A stretch of 64,000 nucleotides of DNA, taken from Candidatus Riesia pediculicola (GTDB taxonomy: Bacteria; Pseudomonadota; Gammaproteobacteria; Enterobacterales; Enterobacteriaceae). The notes beneath the pieces are model-generated. The model searched no databases and was not told where the DNA came from. It saw only the letters and a program-made list of their open reading frames with translations. The stretch lies in assembly GCF_002073915.1 (NCBI RefSeq), contig NZ_CP012841.1, forward strand, positions 504,905 to 568,904. The letters are read 5' to 3'. A program made the translations under genes and the position numbers. This document shows, in pieces, positions 20,451-29,680 of the stretch (within the stretch, counting starts at the first letter, position 1; each line of letters opens with the position of its first letter).

Positions 20451-21644
20451 ATGTTGCTTATAAAAAGAGCTATTCGATCTGATTTTTTCGGTGGAATACT
20501 TTTAATATTCTCTATCTTGCTTTCACTATACATGGTGAGTAGTCCTCATAAAGATTCGTATTACGAGTTTCTAAATACTTCTGTTGTTTGTAAAGTGTGG
20601 AACTTAAGAATCGATAAGCCTCTTTTGATCTGGATTAATGAAGGTTTAATGAGCATATTTTTTCTTACAGTTAGTCTAGAAATTAAGAAAGAATTCTTAA
20701 AAAAAGAATCTCTAAGAAGCAAAAGTCGATTGATTCTTCCTATTTTTTCAGCTATAGGAGGAACTGTAGTACCAATAATTATTTATTTAGCTTTTAATTT
20801 CTCTAACAAAATTGCAATAAAGGGTTGGGCTATTCCGGCTACTACTGATATCGCTTTTGCTGTCGGAGTAATATCTATTTTCGGGAATCGTGTCTCTAAA
20901 GAACTGAGAGCTTTTTTACTTGCTTTAGCTACTATAGATGATTTGATAATAATTTTTATTATTTCTATATTTTATTCTCAATTTATTTCTATCTCTCATT
21001 TGCTTTTTTCGATTTTTCCGATTTCTATATTATTTTTTATGAATCGATGTAAGATAAAAAATGTTTTATTGTATCTATCTTTTGGAATTATATTATGGTA
21101 TTTCTTATTGGTTGCAGGAATTCAAGCTTCCATATCTGGAGTGATCATAGGTTTGATGATACCGTATAGGAAAAATGTTCAGAAATATTCTTCTTGCCCC
21201 ACATCAATAGAAAAGATTTTTCATCGATTAGTAATTTATTTCATTCTCCCGATATTTGCGTTTTCTAATTCAGGAATCGATTTAACTAAACTAATTTCGG
21301 ATGAAACATCCATAATATTTTCTACTGTATCAGTAGGAATTGTTTTTGCTTTAGTTATCGGAAAACCTACTGGAATTTTTTTATCTGTTTTGACAATGTT
21401 AAAATTAAACTTCGTTAAGTTACCAAAGAAAATTAGCTTAAATCAAATATTTTCAATTTCTGTTCTTTGCGGAATCAGCTTTACTATGTCAATCTTTATA
21501 GCTGGAATTACATTTGATCAAAATTTTGAAAGTTTTTTAAATTGTTCTAGAATAGGAATATTTATAGGATCTTGGATTTCAGCAATTCTTGGAGCGGTTT
21601 TATTAGGGTTCACTTTGCCTAAAAAGATTAATTCATCTATCTAG
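20451..21644 (+). CDS. nhaA: Na+/H+ antiporter NhaA
   Basis: Inner-membrane antiporter that expels Na+ in exchange for protons, controlling pH and sodium. The ion-binding pair Asp163-Asp164 in ATIDDL and Asp133 in PATTDIAFA have the same numbering as in E. coli NhaA. The VIGKPTG motif holds the key lysine. The protein is 397 residues (E. coli 388) and hydrophobic throughout, consistent with about 12 transmembrane segments. Its position between dnaJ and rpsT is that of E. coli; nhaR and the insertion sequences found there in E. coli K-12 are absent. The regulator NhaR being lost, expression is probably constitutive. Confidence 0.95.
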   Translation: MLLIKRAIRSDFFGGILLIFSILLSLYMVSSPHKDSYYEFLNTSVVCKVWNLRIDKPLLIWINEGLMSIFFLTVSLEIKKEFLKKESLRSKSRLILPIFSAIGGTVVPIIIYLAFNFSNKIAIKGWAIPATTDIAFAVGVISIFGNRVSKELRAFLLALATIDDLIIIFIISIFYSQFISISHLLFSIFPISILFFMNRCKIKNVLLYLSFGIILWYFLLVAGIQASISGVIIGLMIPYRKNVQKYSSCPTSIEKIFHRLVIYFILPIFAFSNSGIDLTKLISDETSIIFSTVSVGIVFALVIGKPTGIFLSVLTMLKLNFVKLPKKISLNQIFSISVLCGISFTMSIFIAGITFDQNFESFLNCSRIGIFIGSWISAILGAVLLGFTLPKKINSSI

Positions 21645-21713
21645 AATTTCCTTAAAAAAAGACCTTTTTTGAATAAAATTTATTCTTTATTTTTTATTTC
21701 AATTTTTTTCTAT

Positions 21714-21977
21714 TTATAGAAGTTTCGAAATCTGATTAATTTTTTTGGATAATCTAGATTTTTTTCTAGATGCCTTATTTCTATGAATCACATTTTTTTG
21801 TGAGAACCGATCAAGTATTGATTGAACTCGATTAAAATAGTACTTTGCTTGTTCGATATCTTTGTTAGATAAAAAAGAAAGGACCCTCTTTGTGAAGGTT
21901 TTAATCATAGATTTTCTTCTCATGTTATTACGACGTAACTTTTCTGACTGTTTAATCCTTTTTTTAGAAGATTTCAT
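21714..21977 (-). CDS. rpsT: 30S ribosomal protein S20
   Basis: Small-subunit ribosomal protein that binds 16S rRNA. It is 87 residues, highly basic, with the S20 features SSKKRIKQSEK at the N terminus, MIKTFTKRV in the middle and IHRNKASRKKSRL near the end. The N terminus lacks about three residues relative to E. coli (MANIKS...). The ATG at 21977 follows a purine-rich AAGAAAG. It is divergent from ribF with 153 bp between, the same arrangement as in E. coli. Confidence 0.95.
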   Translation of the reverse strand: MKSSKKRIKQSEKLRRNNMRRKSMIKTFTKRVLSFLSNKDIEQAKYYFNRVQSILDRFSQKNVIHRNKASRKKSRLSKKINQISKLL

Positions 21978-22130
21978 CTTTCTTAGTTTTCTCCAAACTT
22001 TATATATTAATTTTTGATTTTAATTGTTCCACTGATATCTTGTCAAAGATATTTTTATTTTTTTCTATCGAACATTTAGTCAGTGTATTTTTAATTGTTT
22101 GTTGATTGCATGATGATTTTTTGAGATTTT

Positions 22131-23066
22131 ATGAAGTTGATTAGAGGAATACACAATATACGAAATCAGCATTATGGTTGTTCTTTAACGATAGGAAACT
22201 TTGATTCCGTTCATATAGGTCATCAGATGATATTGAAAAAATTAATTCAGTACAAATATCCAGGATCTCCCACAGTAGTTATGATTTTTGAACCCCAACC
22301 AATAGAGTTTTTTTTAGGAAAACTAGCTCCAGCTCGTTTAACTGGATTAAGAGATAAGATAAAATATATTTCAGAATATGAAATAGATTATCTGCTTTGT
22401 GTAAATTTCAATCGATCTTTTTCTTCTTTAACCCCAGATGATTTTATTGACCAATTACTGATTAAAAAATTAGGAATACAATTGTTGGTAATAGGAGATG
22501 ATTTTCAATTTGGTAAAAATAGACTTGGTAATTTTAATCATCTCTTTCAAGCTGGAAAGAGGTACGGATTTCATGTTTTCAAAACTAAAAGTTTCTTTAA
22601 AAGAGGTATTCGAGTGAGCAGTACATCTATAAGACAAGCCTTGATGAAAGATGATTTAAGTTTAGCTAGGAATTTAATAGGAAGACCTTATCAGTTAAGT
22701 GGAAGAGTGATTCATGGAAAAAGATTAGGAAGTACTATTGGGTTTCCTACTGCCAATTTGCTTTTTAAATACTTTACTATTGCAATCAAAGGAGTATACG
22801 TAGCTGAAGTTCAAGGTATTTTAGAAAATTCGATAAGATCTGTGGTAAATGTGGGATTTAGACCAACTGTAATGGGGAAAAATAGACAAATTGAAGTTCA
22901 TCTAATTGATTTTCAAACAAATATATATGGTAGTCATATAAATATTATTATACATAAGAAATTACGTGAAGAAAAAAGATTTAACTCTATTTTTGAACTG
23001 AAGAAACAAATCTATGAAGACATAAGTCAAGCAAAAAAATTTTTTAAGCTCTTTATATCTAGGTAA
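22131..23066 (+). CDS. ribF: Bifunctional riboflavin kinase / FAD synthetase
   Basis: Converts riboflavin to FMN and FMN to FAD, for respiratory and other flavoenzymes. The N-terminal adenylyltransferase domain carries GNFDSVHIGH at residues 22-31 (the usual GNFDGVH has Gly replaced by Ser at residue 26, with the HxGH intact) and SSTSIRQAL. The C-terminal kinase domain holds GKRLGSTIGFPTANL and the NVGFRPT motif. Length is 311 residues (E. coli 313). It is followed after three bases by ileS, in the ancestral ribF-ileS-lspA operon. Riboflavin synthesis genes are not in the window. Confidence 0.95.
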   Translation: MKLIRGIHNIRNQHYGCSLTIGNFDSVHIGHQMILKKLIQYKYPGSPTVVMIFEPQPIEFFLGKLAPARLTGLRDKIKYISEYEIDYLLCVNFNRSFSSLTPDDFIDQLLIKKLGIQLLVIGDDFQFGKNRLGNFNHLFQAGKRYGFHVFKTKSFFKRGIRVSSTSIRQALMKDDLSLARNLIGRPYQLSGRVIHGKRLGSTIGFPTANLLFKYFTIAIKGVYVAEVQGILENSIRSVVNVGFRPTVMGKNRQIEVHLIDFQTNIYGSHINIIIHKKLREEKRFNSIFELKKQIYEDISQAKKFFKLFISR

Positions 23067-23069
23067 AAT

Positions 23070-25904
23070 ATGAAAAATTATAAAGATACTATTAATCTAC
23101 CGAGAACAAAATTTTCGATGTATGGAAATTTAAAAGAAAGAGAACTGGAATTTTTAGAAGAATGGAATAAGAATAAAATGTACCATCGTGTTAGAAATTC
23201 TAGAAGAGGAAAAAAAACATTTGTATTGCATGACGGGCCACCATATGCCAATGGTAATGTTCATATCGGACATGCAGTTAATAAGATTCTTAAGGATATT
23301 TTAATAAAGTCAAAAAGGATGAAAGGATTTGATTCTCCTTTTATTCTTGGATGGGATTGCCATGGATTACCAATAGAAAACCAAATAGAAAAAATTAAAG
23401 GGAAATTATTCAATAAAAATCACTTTTTTGAATTTCGCAAAGAATGTAGAAATTATGCTTATCGACAAATCAAAAAACAAAAAATTGATTTCAAGAGAAT
23501 GGGAATTTTGGCGGATTGGAATCGTTCTTATTTAACTATGCAACCGAATTTAGAATCAAACTCTATTCGAATCTTAGGAAAAATTATTGAGAATGATCAT
23601 CTTATTAGAAAAAGAAAACCAGTCTATTGGTGTACTTTTTGCCAATCAGCTTTAGCAGAGGCAGAAGTTGAATATTATCAAAAATATTCTTTATCCATAT
23701 ATGTAGCATTTAAATCCATTAATTTTTATGAAGTTTATAAAAGATTTCGAATAGATTCTCACAATCTTCCAGTTTATGCGGTTATATGGACAACCAACCC
23801 TTGGACATTGCCAGCTAACCAAGCTATCAGCGTTAATAGAAATTTTTTATATCAATTGGTTGAATTGAAAGATTGTGTTTTTATAGTTTCAGAAAAGCTT
23901 CTACAGTCTTTTGTTCGTGCGATGAAGATAAAGAGATGGAATATTCTATCAAGTTGTTATGGTTCAGAATTAGAATTTTTGATGTTTTCTCATCCTTTCA
24001 TAAACTTTAATGTCCCAATTGTGTTAAGTGATTTTGTGCATCTGTGTGATGGAACCGGTTTAGTTCACATTTCTCCAGGCCATGGTCTGGAGGATTATGA
24101 TATTGGAGTACAATACAATTTAGGAATTAAAAACGTGGTTGATTCAGAAGGTAAGTTTTTGAAAGGTACGAATCCAATTTTGGATAACGTTTCCATATTT
24201 GAGTCAGATGGTTTGATTACTAGAATTCTAAAACAAAAGAAAAGATTATTATCTTCTCAAACTATCTCTCATAATTACCCATTTTGTTGGAGACATAAAG
24301 TTCCTCTGATATTTCGATCCACCACTCAATGGTTTGTAAGTATGGAAAAAAATTGTTTGAGAGAAAGAATACTGGATAGACTTAATGATATCACTTGGTA
24401 TCCGAAATGGGGTAGAGATCGAATGGAGGAGATGATTCAAAATCATCCAGATTGGTGTATTTCTAGACAACGATCTTGGGGTACTCCAATTCCATTATTC
24501 ATACATAAGAAAAATCAAGAAATGCATCCTAATACTCTTGAATTTATATCAGACATTTCTAAAAAAGTGGAAATTTTTGGAAGTGAATATTGGTGGAACA
24601 TTAATATTCGTGAATTTTTATCTGAAAAAGATGAGAAAGAATATTTTAAAGAGAAAGATATTTTAGATGTTTGGTTTGATTCTGGTTCGATTAGTTATTC
24701 TGTAGTTGATAACGATCTCAAAGATCATCTTCCAGACATATATTTAGAAGGATTCGATCAATACAGAGGATGGTTTATGTCTTCTTTAATTTTATCTGTT
24801 GCAGTTAAAAACAATATTCCATGTAAAACAATCATTGCTCATGGATTTGTAGTAGATGAGCATGGAAGAAAGATGTCCAAATCTGTTGGAAATATTATCA
24901 CTCCTAAAGAAATTATAGATGAATTTGGAGCGGACGTCTTAAGATTGTGGGTAGCTTCTTCAAACTATAGAAAAGAAATCAATATTTCAGAAAAAATAAT
25001 AGCAGGAACTATCGATCACTACCGAAAGATCAGAAACACCATGCGTTTTTTATTATCCAATATAAATGATTTCGATATTCGAACTGATGAAATTGATTTT
25101 TTAGACATGGTCGCTTTAGATCAGAGAATGTTAATTATCGCAAAATATTTTCAAGAAAAGATTATTGTGTATTATGAAGATTATAAATTCCATAAAGTGA
25201 TAGAATCAGTACTGACTTTCTGTTCAATTGAACTCAGCTCTGAATATTTTAGTTTAGTTAAAGATCGTCAGTATATGGATCTACGTGATAGTATTTCAAG
25301 AAGAAGTTGCCAAACAACTTTTTTTCATATACTTTCAGCTTTAATTCGATGGATCTCTCCAATATTATCTTTCACTTCATATGAAATTTGGAAATTTCTT
25401 TTTAAAAATTCAGAAAATAACTTATTTTCTGAAAATTACTATACGTATTTGAATGAGATTCCTAAAGATGGAATTATTAGTATGGACAATTGGAACCTTA
25501 TATTTCTTATCAAGAAAGAGGTCAATAGGATAATTGAAAAGAAAAGAAAGGAGAAAAAAATTAATCATTCTTTAGAATCCAATGTTGTTCTTTATGCTAA
25601 TTCGAAAATAAAGGGTATATTAAAATTGATAAATAAGGAATTAAAGTTTTTATTTCTAACATCAGAAGTAAGAATTGAAAATATCAAAAAAAAAGATATT
25701 GAGAAAAAAATAAAAAATTGGGAAACTGATTTAAATGGATTAAAAATAATAGTTAGTAAATCAAAAGGGAGAAAATGCGATCGTTGTTGGCATTACTTTA
25801 ATGATTCTCAAGAAGAAGATGAGAAAATTGGAGATATTTCAAAATTATGCAGAAGATGTATTTTAAATTTAAATGGAAAAATGGAGATTAGAAAATTTAT
25901 ATGA
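23070..25904 (+). CDS. ileS: Isoleucyl-tRNA synthetase
   Basis: Class I synthetase that charges the isoleucine tRNAs, including the CAT-anticodon tRNA at 50256-50330 once lysidinylated. HIGH is intact at residues 65-68 (PPYANGNVHIGH), the editing domain (TTNPWTLPANQA) is present, KMSKS lies near residue 600, and the C-terminal zinc finger has CDRC and CRRC pairs. At 944 residues it is full length (E. coli 938). It starts at an ATG three bases after ribF and its 3' end overlaps lspA by 32 bases, so the three genes form one operon. Confidence 0.97.
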   Translation: MKNYKDTINLPRTKFSMYGNLKERELEFLEEWNKNKMYHRVRNSRRGKKTFVLHDGPPYANGNVHIGHAVNKILKDILIKSKRMKGFDSPFILGWDCHGLPIENQIEKIKGKLFNKNHFFEFRKECRNYAYRQIKKQKIDFKRMGILADWNRSYLTMQPNLESNSIRILGKIIENDHLIRKRKPVYWCTFCQSALAEAEVEYYQKYSLSIYVAFKSINFYEVYKRFRIDSHNLPVYAVIWTTNPWTLPANQAISVNRNFLYQLVELKDCVFIVSEKLLQSFVRAMKIKRWNILSSCYGSELEFLMFSHPFINFNVPIVLSDFVHLCDGTGLVHISPGHGLEDYDIGVQYNLGIKNVVDSEGKFLKGTNPILDNVSIFESDGLITRILKQKKRLLSSQTISHNYPFCWRHKVPLIFRSTTQWFVSMEKNCLRERILDRLNDITWYPKWGRDRMEEMIQNHPDWCISRQRSWGTPIPLFIHKKNQEMHPNTLEFISDISKKVEIFGSEYWWNINIREFLSEKDEKEYFKEKDILDVWFDSGSISYSVVDNDLKDHLPDIYLEGFDQYRGWFMSSLILSVAVKNNIPCKTIIAHGFVVDEHGRKMSKSVGNIITPKEIIDEFGADVLRLWVASSNYRKEINISEKIIAGTIDHYRKIRNTMRFLLSNINDFDIRTDEIDFLDMVALDQRMLIIAKYFQEKIIVYYEDYKFHKVIESVLTFCSIELSSEYFSLVKDRQYMDLRDSISRRSCQTTFFHILSALIRWISPILSFTSYEIWKFLFKNSENNLFSENYYTYLNEIPKDGIISMDNWNLIFLIKKEVNRIIEKKRKEKKINHSLESNVVLYANSKIKGILKLINKELKFLFLTSEVRIENIKKKDIEKKIKNWETDLNGLKIIVSKSKGRKCDRCWHYFNDSQEEDEKIGDISKLCRRCILNLNGKMEIRKFI

Positions 25905-26391
25905 ATTTCAAGAAAAAATTAATTTTTTTTTCTTTTTTTTATTTTTTATGGATCGTTTTACAAAATTATTTTTTTTGAATATAGACGGATCATCAAAATC
26001 TATTTATTTGAATAGATTTCTAAATCTAGAATATGTTCGAAATTATGGAATAGCTTTTGGATTGGTTTCCAACGAAAGTAATTTCTTTTATTTTCTTATC
26101 TTCTTTGTTGGTCTTCTAACTTTATATGTTTTAATTTTTCTTATATCGGTAGGATATAATGATAAAGATAGATATCTTTGTTATTTCATGATTTTAGCTG
26201 GGGCTTTTGGAAATTTAATTGATAGGTTGATTTATGGATATATAATTGATTTTATAGATCTTCATGTAGGAAGATATCATTTTCCTACATTTAATACGGC
26301 AGATTTTTCGATATTTTTGGGAGAGATCTTTTTGATTTTAAGAATTTTCTTTAAGAAAGGCAGTAATGCATTTAAGGATAAGAAGAAATAA
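25873..26391 (+). CDS. lspA: Lipoprotein signal peptidase (signal peptidase II)
   Basis: Inner-membrane aspartyl protease that removes signal peptides from prolipoproteins. It is 172 residues (E. coli 164) with four hydrophobic segments. Family blocks RNYGIAF, GNLIDR and FNTADF contain the two catalytic aspartates. The ATG at 25873 overlaps the end of ileS by 32 bases; a later start (Met26) would remove most of the first membrane segment. That segment is encoded by long T runs (25922-25945), so the reading frame here is exposed to slippage, though it is intact. E. coli fkpB, which follows lspA, is missing. Confidence 0.93.
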   Translation: MEKWRLENLYEFQEKINFFFFFLFFMDRFTKLFFLNIDGSSKSIYLNRFLNLEYVRNYGIAFGLVSNESNFFYFLIFFVGLLTLYVLIFLISVGYNDKDRYLCYFMILAGAFGNLIDRLIYGYIIDFIDLHVGRYHFPTFNTADFSIFLGEIFLILRIFFKKGSNAFKDKKK

Positions 26392-26524
26392 AAAAATTTT
26401 TTATAATTTTTGAATGAACAATCCTTCATTTTCTATAATCTCGATGAAAAGAAAAGATGAATTAAAGAAAATAGAAGATTTCCTGTAAAACAGAGTTTCA
26501 TCAATAGAATCGCAGTAGTAGACT

Positions 26525-27460
26525 ATGAAAATATTTTTAGCTAATCCCAGAGGATTTTGTGCAGGAGTGCGTAGATCAATTGATTGTGTCAATTTTGCTA
26601 TGAATTTTCATAAACCAGTATATGTTAAACATGAGATTGTTCATAATACTCATGTTGTCGAAGGATTTCGAAAGAAGGGAATCAATTTCATTGAAAAAAT
26701 CTCTGATGTTCCAGATGGATCAATTCTGATATTTTCTGCGCATGGGGTATCAAGATCTATCTTTTTAGAGGCAAAGAATCGTAATTCTTTATCCATATTG
26801 GACGCTACTTGTCCTTTAGTAAAAAAAATACATACTAGAATTCATAGAGCAAGTAAAAATTCACAAGATGTAATTTTAATAGGAGATCCAAAACATCCTG
26901 AAATTCAAGGATCAGTAGGGCATTATGAAAGAAACGAACGTTCCAAAATACATGTAGTTAACTCATTGCATGATATTGATCATATAAATCTTCGAAATAC
27001 AGAAGACTTAATTTTTTCTACGCAAACGACTTTATCGATTGATCATACTAAACTGATGATAAAAAAATTGATATCCAAATTTCCGAAGGTTGAAGGACCC
27101 AGTTCTAGCGAAATATGTTATGCGACGAGAAACAGACAAGAAGCTCTTCGAGAATTATCAAAAAAATCTAATACGATCTTAGTAGTTGGATCCAAAAATT
27201 CCTCTAATTCAAATAGTCTATTAAAGCTTTCAAGAAAATTAGGAAAGGAGGGATTTTTAATTGATACTATAAAAGAAATTGAGAAAATATCTTTTAATCG
27301 ATCTCTACCGATTGGTTTAACTGCTGGAGCATCTACTCCTTCTTCAATGATATTCGAAGTTATTAAAAGATTAAATAGAATTGGATTCGATGAAATTCAA
27401 GAAATTTCACCTTTCAAAAAAGAAAAAATGATCTTTAGATTTCCTCGTTTTGAAAATTAA
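26525..27460 (+). CDS. ispH: 4-hydroxy-3-methylbut-2-enyl diphosphate reductase
   Basis: Iron-sulfur enzyme making IPP and DMAPP in the last step of the MEP isoprenoid pathway, which supplies undecaprenyl carriers and the ubiquinone tail. The three cluster cysteines are Cys12 (RGFCAGV), Cys96 (DATCPLV) and Cys198 (EICYATRNRQ). Substrate residues His40, His73 and Glu126 are in place. Length is 311 residues (E. coli 316). The order lspA-(fkpB)-ispH-dapB follows E. coli with fkpB and rihC deleted. Confidence 0.96.
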   Translation: MKIFLANPRGFCAGVRRSIDCVNFAMNFHKPVYVKHEIVHNTHVVEGFRKKGINFIEKISDVPDGSILIFSAHGVSRSIFLEAKNRNSLSILDATCPLVKKIHTRIHRASKNSQDVILIGDPKHPEIQGSVGHYERNERSKIHVVNSLHDIDHINLRNTEDLIFSTQTTLSIDHTKLMIKKLISKFPKVEGPSSSEICYATRNRQEALRELSKKSNTILVVGSKNSSNSNSLLKLSRKLGKEGFLIDTIKEIEKISFNRSLPIGLTAGASTPSSMIFEVIKRLNRIGFDEIQEISPFKKEKMIFRFPRFEN

Positions 27461-27540
27461 TTTCTGATTCTTTTTAGTCTGATTCGAATCATTTTAGTTA
27501 TCATTAAAATAATCGTTAATGTCTTTTGTTTTTGAAAAAA

Positions 27541-28329
27541 ATGAAAAAATTTACTGATCTTCAAAAAAAAATTAGAATTGCTATTGCTGGATCTTTTGGA
27601 AGAATGGGAAAAGACTTAATCAAAACTTTTTCTAAAGAACCAAGATTTTCTATCGAACTTTTTTTAAATAAAGATTTCAAAATTAAATCTCAAATTGATC
27701 TTCTAAAAAACTCTGATCAATTTGATTTATTAATTGATTTTACAAGTCCGATAGGAACTATGCAAAATGTTGTTCTTTGTAAAGAAATAAAAAAACCAAT
27801 CATTATTGGAACAACTGGTTTGAGTCAAAGAAATATTCGTTATATTGTTCAATTTTCTCGATATATTCCAATATTAATCTCTGAGAATTTTAGTTTTGGG
27901 ATGAACTTATTATTTAAATTTTTTCAAGAGTATTCGGAAATATTGAATAACAGTTATCAAATCAAATTAACCGAAACACATCATAAAAATAAACGTGATT
28001 TTCCATCGGGAACATCTATTAAAATAGAAAAAATTCTTTCTAGAAAAAAAGAGTCTGAAAGAAATTTCGATAGTTTCTTCAGTTCTCAAAAAAAGAGTCT
28101 TCATCAACCACTTGACAAAAATAAGAAAATTCTTCTTTCTTCTACTCGTTCTCATCTTACTTTAAGTGAACATGAAGTTACTTTTTCTAGAAAATATGAA
28201 AAGATAAAAATTCGGCATATCGTTCAAAATAGAAAAGTTTTTTGCGAAGGAGTAATGAGATCTTGCTTTTGGATTATTCGTAAAAAAAACGGATTATACC
28301 ATTCTCAAGAAGTATTTTTAGGAAAGTAG
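27541..28329 (+). CDS. dapB: 4-hydroxy-tetrahydrodipicolinate reductase
   Basis: NAD(P)H-dependent step of the diaminopimelate/lysine pathway. Here it most likely serves peptidoglycan synthesis, together with the aspartokinase at 14118. The nucleotide loop is AIAGSFGRMGK, the IGTTGL strand follows, and the catalytic segment HHKNKRDFPSGTS holds the His and Lys of the active site. The middle of the protein is more diverged than the active site. I use ATG 27541 (262 residues; E. coli 273); a TTG at 27526 would add five residues. carA and carB, which follow dapB in E. coli, are absent. Confidence 0.95.
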   Translation: MKKFTDLQKKIRIAIAGSFGRMGKDLIKTFSKEPRFSIELFLNKDFKIKSQIDLLKNSDQFDLLIDFTSPIGTMQNVVLCKEIKKPIIIGTTGLSQRNIRYIVQFSRYIPILISENFSFGMNLLFKFFQEYSEILNNSYQIKLTETHHKNKRDFPSGTSIKIEKILSRKKESERNFDSFFSSQKKSLHQPLDKNKKILLSSTRSHLTLSEHEVTFSRKYEKIKIRHIVQNRKVFCEGVMRSCFWIIRKKNGLYHSQEVFLGK

Positions 28330-28529
28330 ATTTCTTGAAAATCCATGAGAATAATTCTTAAAATAATTTTTTTAAATCCTTGGAATATCTCCTAAACCAT
28401 TTTCTCATTAAAAAAGGAACGATAGTATTCTCGAAAAATTTGTAAAAGTTTTTAACGAATTTTATAGAAAATTGGATCGTAGAAAAACTTTTTGTAATAA
28501 CTTTTTGCTATCTACAAAAAAACTTAAAA

Positions 28530-29624
28530 TTGATTAAAGAATATGTTGACCACTTTCTTGTTATCTATTTTTTTTTAAAAAAAATAATATTTATGAATAG
28601 TATCCATTATTTTGATAATTTGAATATCTCGAAAATTCTTAAAGATGATCAAAATTACTGTTTTCAAAAATACGAAATACAACCAATATCTATTTCAGAC
28701 GCATCATCAAAAAACAATTCTTTATTTTTTTATACTAAGAAAGTTGGATTTTTTTTTCGAAAATCTTCTTTATTATTAGTAAAAAATAATCAAAGAAAAA
28801 TTCATTTCGATTTTTCGAACCAGTCTTTAAGAAATATCGTAAAAAAAAAAGAAGATAATTTTTTTTTAAATCAATTTGATAAAAAAAGTTTTAAATCAAT
28901 TTTTAAAGAAAAAATTATTCGATCAAATTTTAGATTTCTTTTAAAAAAGAGTGTTCTCACATATAAAAGAAGTTGGATCAGACTTTTTAAAAATACTTCT
29001 CAAAAAATTGAAAAGAAACTTTCTAAAGTTACGATTATTTTTTCTGACATTATCGAACAAATAGTTTTTAAACTTTTTCAAATGAGTTATATAGAGTTTG
29101 TTCCGAAATTAAAGAGTTTTGTCTTTCATAAGTTCTTTTCTTTCTTGTCTTTTTCTATTCATGTTTCAGATGAAAAAGACTTTTGTTCTAAAAAGTTAAA
29201 GAAACCAATTTTCATTGATTCAAATATGGATCTTTTAAAATATCCTACCGAAAGGATTTTTAAAATTTCTTCTCGTTTTAGCTTGCGAAGGATTAATCCT
29301 GTAACAGGTTTGTTATCTCCTCACAGAGGAACAGATTTTTCTATGCCTGTTGGAACTTCAGTATTATCTGTAGCGAATGGAACAGTTTCTATTGCAAAAT
29401 ATAGTAATATCGCCGGATACTTCATTGTAATACAACATGAAAATAAATTAGTCACAAAGTATATGCATTTATTAAAATTGATGGTTAAACCTGGACAAAA
29501 AGTGAAAAAAGGACAATGTATTGGACTTTCTGGAAATACTGGGAGAACCACCGGACCACATCTTCATTACGAGATTTGGGTTGGAAGTCAAGCAATTGAC
29601 CCTTTAACCATGATATTTAAATGA
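28530..29624 (+). CDS. mepM: Murein DD-endopeptidase, M23 family (MepM-like)
   Basis: The C-terminal 110 residues form an M23/LytM zinc peptidase closely matching E. coli MepM (YebA): INPVTG, PHRGTDFSMPVGT (His and Asp ligands), SGNTGRTTGPHLHYE (HxH ligand) and a C-terminal DPLT. It would cleave peptide cross-links to allow wall growth. The N-terminal 240 residues are very basic, Phe/Ser/Lys-rich and unlike the LysM-bearing region of MepM (440 residues); I recognise no domain there. The TTG start at 28530 gives an N-terminal hydrophobic stretch (VDHFLVIYFFLKKIIF) that could anchor the protein; an ATG at 28593 would remove it. I favour the longer form for that reason. Confidence 0.82.
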   Translation: MIKEYVDHFLVIYFFLKKIIFMNSIHYFDNLNISKILKDDQNYCFQKYEIQPISISDASSKNNSLFFYTKKVGFFFRKSSLLLVKNNQRKIHFDFSNQSLRNIVKKKEDNFFLNQFDKKSFKSIFKEKIIRSNFRFLLKKSVLTYKRSWIRLFKNTSQKIEKKLSKVTIIFSDIIEQIVFKLFQMSYIEFVPKLKSFVFHKFFSFLSFSIHVSDEKDFCSKKLKKPIFIDSNMDLLKYPTERIFKISSRFSLRRINPVTGLLSPHRGTDFSMPVGTSVLSVANGTVSIAKYSNIAGYFIVIQHENKLVTKYMHLLKLMVKPGQKVKKGQCIGLSGNTGRTTGPHLHYEIWVGSQAIDPLTMIFK

Positions 29625-29680
29625 TCAGACTTTATTTAGTCCAAAAAATTCTAAAAGTTTGCTCTTCTAAAATTATTAAT

